Source: Pseudaestuariivita sp.
GTDB taxonomy: Bacteria > Pseudomonadota > Alphaproteobacteria > Rhodobacterales > Rhodobacteraceae
Direction of reading: 5' to 3'
Assembly (NCBI GenBank): GCA_020629995.1
Contig: JAHDCH010000115.1
Location: forward strand, 1,425-7,978
Length of the DNA: 6,554 nucleotides
Shown: positions 4,570 through 6,554 of the stretch, one piece after another
Numbering within the stretch: position 1 is the stretch's first letter
Layout: every line of letters begins with the position of its first letter
The notes under the pieces: model-generated
The model's database searches: none
What the model saw: the letters and a program-made list of their open reading frames with translations, nothing else
What the model was told of the DNA's origin: nothing
Translations under genes and position numbers: made by a program

Positions 4570-6554
4570 TTCGGCGCACCAAAGACAGGCGCAAGTACGG
4601 ACCGCAAAGCGCGTGCGCCGGTGTTGGTCAGGTGGTTGTTGTCAAAATAGAGGATGTCATCCTGCGCGCCGGAACACCCTGCATCGCCGCACAGAAGCGG
4701 CCAGGGGTCCAGCACGGTGACCACGCCAGCCTCTTGCAGCGCGCGGATTGGCGCTTCGGCTTCGGCGACGCGCGCCTGCGTCTCGGCCGGGTCCAGCGTC
4801 AGAGCAGCCTCTGCCTCGGCCGCCGTCATCCTGCTGTGCGCCAGTGCGCGGCTGATAATGCGGCTGTCATAAGCAGGCAACTCGGGCACCTGCCGCAAAA
4901 CGACGATCTCTTCGAACCGGTCCAGCAGCGCGCTGGCGGTGTCCGTCCATGCGGCCTCGACCGCCTTGGCGCCGGTCAGCGTGCCATGGCGCACCTCGAT
5001 CCGGTTGGCCACGTCCAGGCCCACACCCGCCCCGCTGGAATAATAGGTCCAGCGCCCCACCAGCAGGACCTTTTCAAACCCCTCCAGCACCGGCAGCGCG
5101 GCGGCGATCTGCGCGTTGATCTCGGCGCAGCGGGCATCCTCGGCCGGGGTGGCCGCGCTTTCGGTCTTGGCGGTGCCGATCAGCGGCGGGCAGCCGGCGG
5201 TCCAGATCAACAGGCCAGGCGTCTGGCCTTCGCTTGCGGCCTGTGCGATGCCGTCGTGCCAGGCCCGCGCATGGCTGTCGCCCCAGACCAGAACGCGCGG
5301 CGCACCTTCCGGGCCGATCGGGCACAGCTCGATCCCAGCCAACGGGCCGTCGGGCGCAACGGCACAGCGGCTGAAATCCTGCAAAAAGTCGGACGACGCC
5401 GCGATATGCCGGCTGACCGAGGCATCAAACCGCCCGGGCACCCCGTCCTTAAGGAACAGCCCCGCGCCCACGGCCAGCAACGCGGCCGAACCTGCCACGA
5501 CACCACCGATCAGCCGCCGAGCCGACAGTCGCGTGCTGCGCCGCACGGGGCGTTCGACAAAGGCCCAGCTGAGCACGGCCAGTGTCAGTGACAGGTTGAT
5601 GCCGATCACGGCCTGCAACGCGGTCATCTCGGCTCCCAGCCAATAGGTTCCCAGCGTGACGACGGGCCAGTGCCACAGGTACAGCGAATACGAAATCAGC
5701 CCGATGAACACCGGCACGCGGCGCGACAGCAGGCGATTCACCGCATTGTCGTTGCGCCCGTTCAGCAACAGCAGCACCGTGCCCAGAACCGGGATGATCG
5801 CCGCCGCGCCGGGAAAGCCCTGCGGCCGGATCAGGGCGATCCCGCCAAGAACCAGCGCCAGCCCCACCCAGCTGAGCGCCGGGTGCGCGTCCCAATCCTG
5901 TGCGCGGCCATGACCCCAGATCGCCAGCAGGACCCCGGCCAACAGCTCCCACGCGCGGTAGGGGAAGAGGAAAAAGGTTGCAGGCTGATCGACCGGTGTC
6001 ACCAGAACACACAGCGCCAGCGACGCGGTTGCCGCGCCCACCAGCACGGCAAGGAACAGGCGGGGCCAGCGGGCCACCAGCAGCATCATCAGCGGCAGGA
6101 CGATATAGAACTGCTCTTCGACGCTGAGCGACCAGGTGTGCAGCAGCGGCTTTTCCTCGGACGCGCTGTCGAAATAGCCGGACGAGCGATAGAACAGGAT
6201 ATTGGACAGGTAGACGGCAGCCGCGATCAGCGTCTTGCCAAATTCGCGGTATTCAAAAGGCAGCAGCACCTTCCAGGCTACAGCCGCCGTGACCAGCGCC
6301 ATGACAAAGAACGCCGGAGCCAGGCGGCGGAATCGGCGCAGGTAGAACGCTCCGATCCGGATGCGCCCGGTGTCGCGATGTTCGCCCCACAACAGGCCCC
6401 CGATCAGGAACCCGGACAGGACAAAGAAGACGTCGACCCCGACAAATCCGCCCTGCAGCCCCGGCACACCAAAATGGTACAGCACGACAGACATCACCGC
6501 GATGGCGCGTAGCCCGTCGATTTCGGGGCGATAGTCGTGGGAGGTGGGCAGCAT
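4566..6554 (-). CDS. Acyltransferase-3/SGNH two-domain membrane O-acyltransferase (OafA-like)
   Basis: This 662-residue protein has the usual length for AT3-SGNH proteins, which O-acetylate or O-acylate extracytoplasmic glycans such as LPS O-antigen, exopolysaccharide or peptidoglycan. The N-terminal AT3 membrane domain (about 1-370) opens with YRPEIDGLRA (8-17) and has the conserved His27, GVDVFFVLSGFLI (39-51), the basic YLRRFRRLAP (71-80), HTWSLSVEEQFY (139-150) and SYSLYLWHWP (288-297). About eleven or twelve hydrophobic helices are visible, the last near 347-368. The C-terminal periplasmic SGNH domain (about 380-662) has GDSH at 425-428 with nucleophile Ser427, and DNNH at 638-641 supplying the Asp/His. 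Six Cys (397, 411, 455, 476, 622, 627) could form disulfides there. The ATG at the very edge fits the family N-terminus, which normally begins only a few residues before the YRPEIDGLRA motif. A longer start outside the window cannot be excluded. It is the first visible gene of an operon with the GMC and SDR genes. Confidence 0.93.
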   Translation of the reverse strand: MLPTSHDYRPEIDGLRAIAVMSVVLYHFGVPGLQGGFVGVDVFFVLSGFLIGGLLWGEHRDTGRIRIGAFYLRRFRRLAPAFFVMALVTAAVAWKVLLPFEYREFGKTLIAAAVYLSNILFYRSSGYFDSASEEKPLLHTWSLSVEEQFYIVLPLMMLLVARWPRLFLAVLVGAATASLALCVLVTPVDQPATFFLFPYRAWELLAGVLLAIWGHGRAQDWDAHPALSWVGLALVLGGIALIRPQGFPGAAAIIPVLGTVLLLLNGRNDNAVNRLLSRRVPVFIGLISYSLYLWHWPVVTLGTYWLGAEMTALQAVIGINLSLTLAVLSWAFVERPVRRSTRLSARRLIGGVVAGSAALLAVGAGLFLKDGVPGRFDASVSRHIAASSDFLQDFSRCAVAPDGPLAGIELCPIGPEGAPRVLVWGDSHARAWHDGIAQAASEGQTPGLLIWTAGCPPLIGTAKTESAATPAEDARCAEINAQIAAALPVLEGFEKVLLVGRWTYYSSGAGVGLDVANRIEVRHGTLTGAKAVEAAWTDTASALLDRFEEIVVLRQVPELPAYDSRIISRALAHSRMTAAEAEAALTLDPAETQARVAEAEAPIRALQEAGVVTVLDPWPLLCGDAGCSGAQDDILYFDNNHLTNTGARALRSVLAPVFGAPK

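Noticed and set aside
2791..4650. Very long plus-strand open frame (619 codons) opposite the GMC and SDR genes
   Set aside because: It lies antisense to two clear enzymes with intact motifs. Its translation is rich in Arg, Gln, Pro and His with no domain, as expected of a complementary frame in GC-rich DNA.
4632..5591. Plus-strand open frame (319 codons) opposite the SGNH domain of the acyltransferase
   Set aside because: It is antisense to a well-supported gene, with low-complexity Arg/Gln/Gly-rich translation and no recognisable motif or ribosome-binding site.
5670..6512. Plus-strand open frame (280 codons) opposite the AT3 membrane domain
   Set aside because: Its Gln/Arg/Asp-rich translation is the usual antisense shadow of hydrophobic membrane helices; no independent support.
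1..6554. Mobile element, CRISPR array, tRNA/rRNA, or toxin-antitoxin or defence genes
   Set aside because: No transposase or integrase motif, terminal inverted repeats, regular direct repeats or RNA-gene sequence was recognised; all coding space is taken by enzyme genes of glycan metabolism type.

Overview
The window is GC-rich (by eye well above 60%). It has dense, overlapping genes, strong third-position G/C bias and many Ala/Arg/Gly codons. Together with the protein types this suggests an alphaproteobacterium, most likely of the Rhodobacteraceae/Roseobacter kind. That placement is an inference from composition and protein flavour; no rRNA or other taxonomic marker is present.

Layout, left to right. 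(1) A minus-strand unit holds a Gfo/Idh/MocA-type NAD(P)-dependent oxidoreductase (143-1267). It runs with a 13-bp overlap into an NAD-dependent epimerase/dehydratase whose 5' part only is in the window (1-155). (2) A 224-bp divergent intergenic region (1268-1491) holds a candidate minus-strand promoter, several short inverted repeats and a strong Shine-Dalgarno for the plus-strand gene. (3) A single plus-strand gene (1492-2238, GTG start) encodes a WecG/TagA/CpsF (GT26) glycosyltransferase. (4) A three-gene minus-strand operon is transcribed toward it: an acyltransferase-3/SGNH membrane O-acyltransferase (4566-6554), a GMC-type FAD oxidoreductase (2992-4569) and a short-chain dehydrogenase/reductase (2235-3002). 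Its junctions overlap by 4 bp (ATGA) and 11 bp, so translation is probably coupled. The SDR and the glycosyltransferase converge and share the tetranucleotide CTAG for their two stop codons.

Working model. This is an accessory surface-glycan locus (exopolysaccharide, capsule or LPS-like). The GT26 enzyme would transfer a sugar from a nucleotide donor to a lipid-linked acceptor at the inner membrane. The epimerase/dehydratase and Gfo/Idh/MocA enzymes would make or modify sugar precursors. The AT3/SGNH protein would O-acylate the glycan. The GMC flavoenzyme and SDR form a tightly coupled oxidise/reduce pair. The most interesting, and speculative, idea is that they epimerise a sugar carbon through a keto intermediate, in analogy to the flavoenzyme plus SDR pair DprE1/DprE2. 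No single gene here is of an unknown family. The interest lies in this combination and in several departures from family motifs: a Cys cluster in the GMC protein, Tyr at the usual His position in Gfo/Idh/MocA, Thr for the SDR catalytic Ser, and Leu for the conserved Arg in GT26.

No tRNA, rRNA, CRISPR array, insertion sequence, attachment site or intrinsic terminator was recognised.
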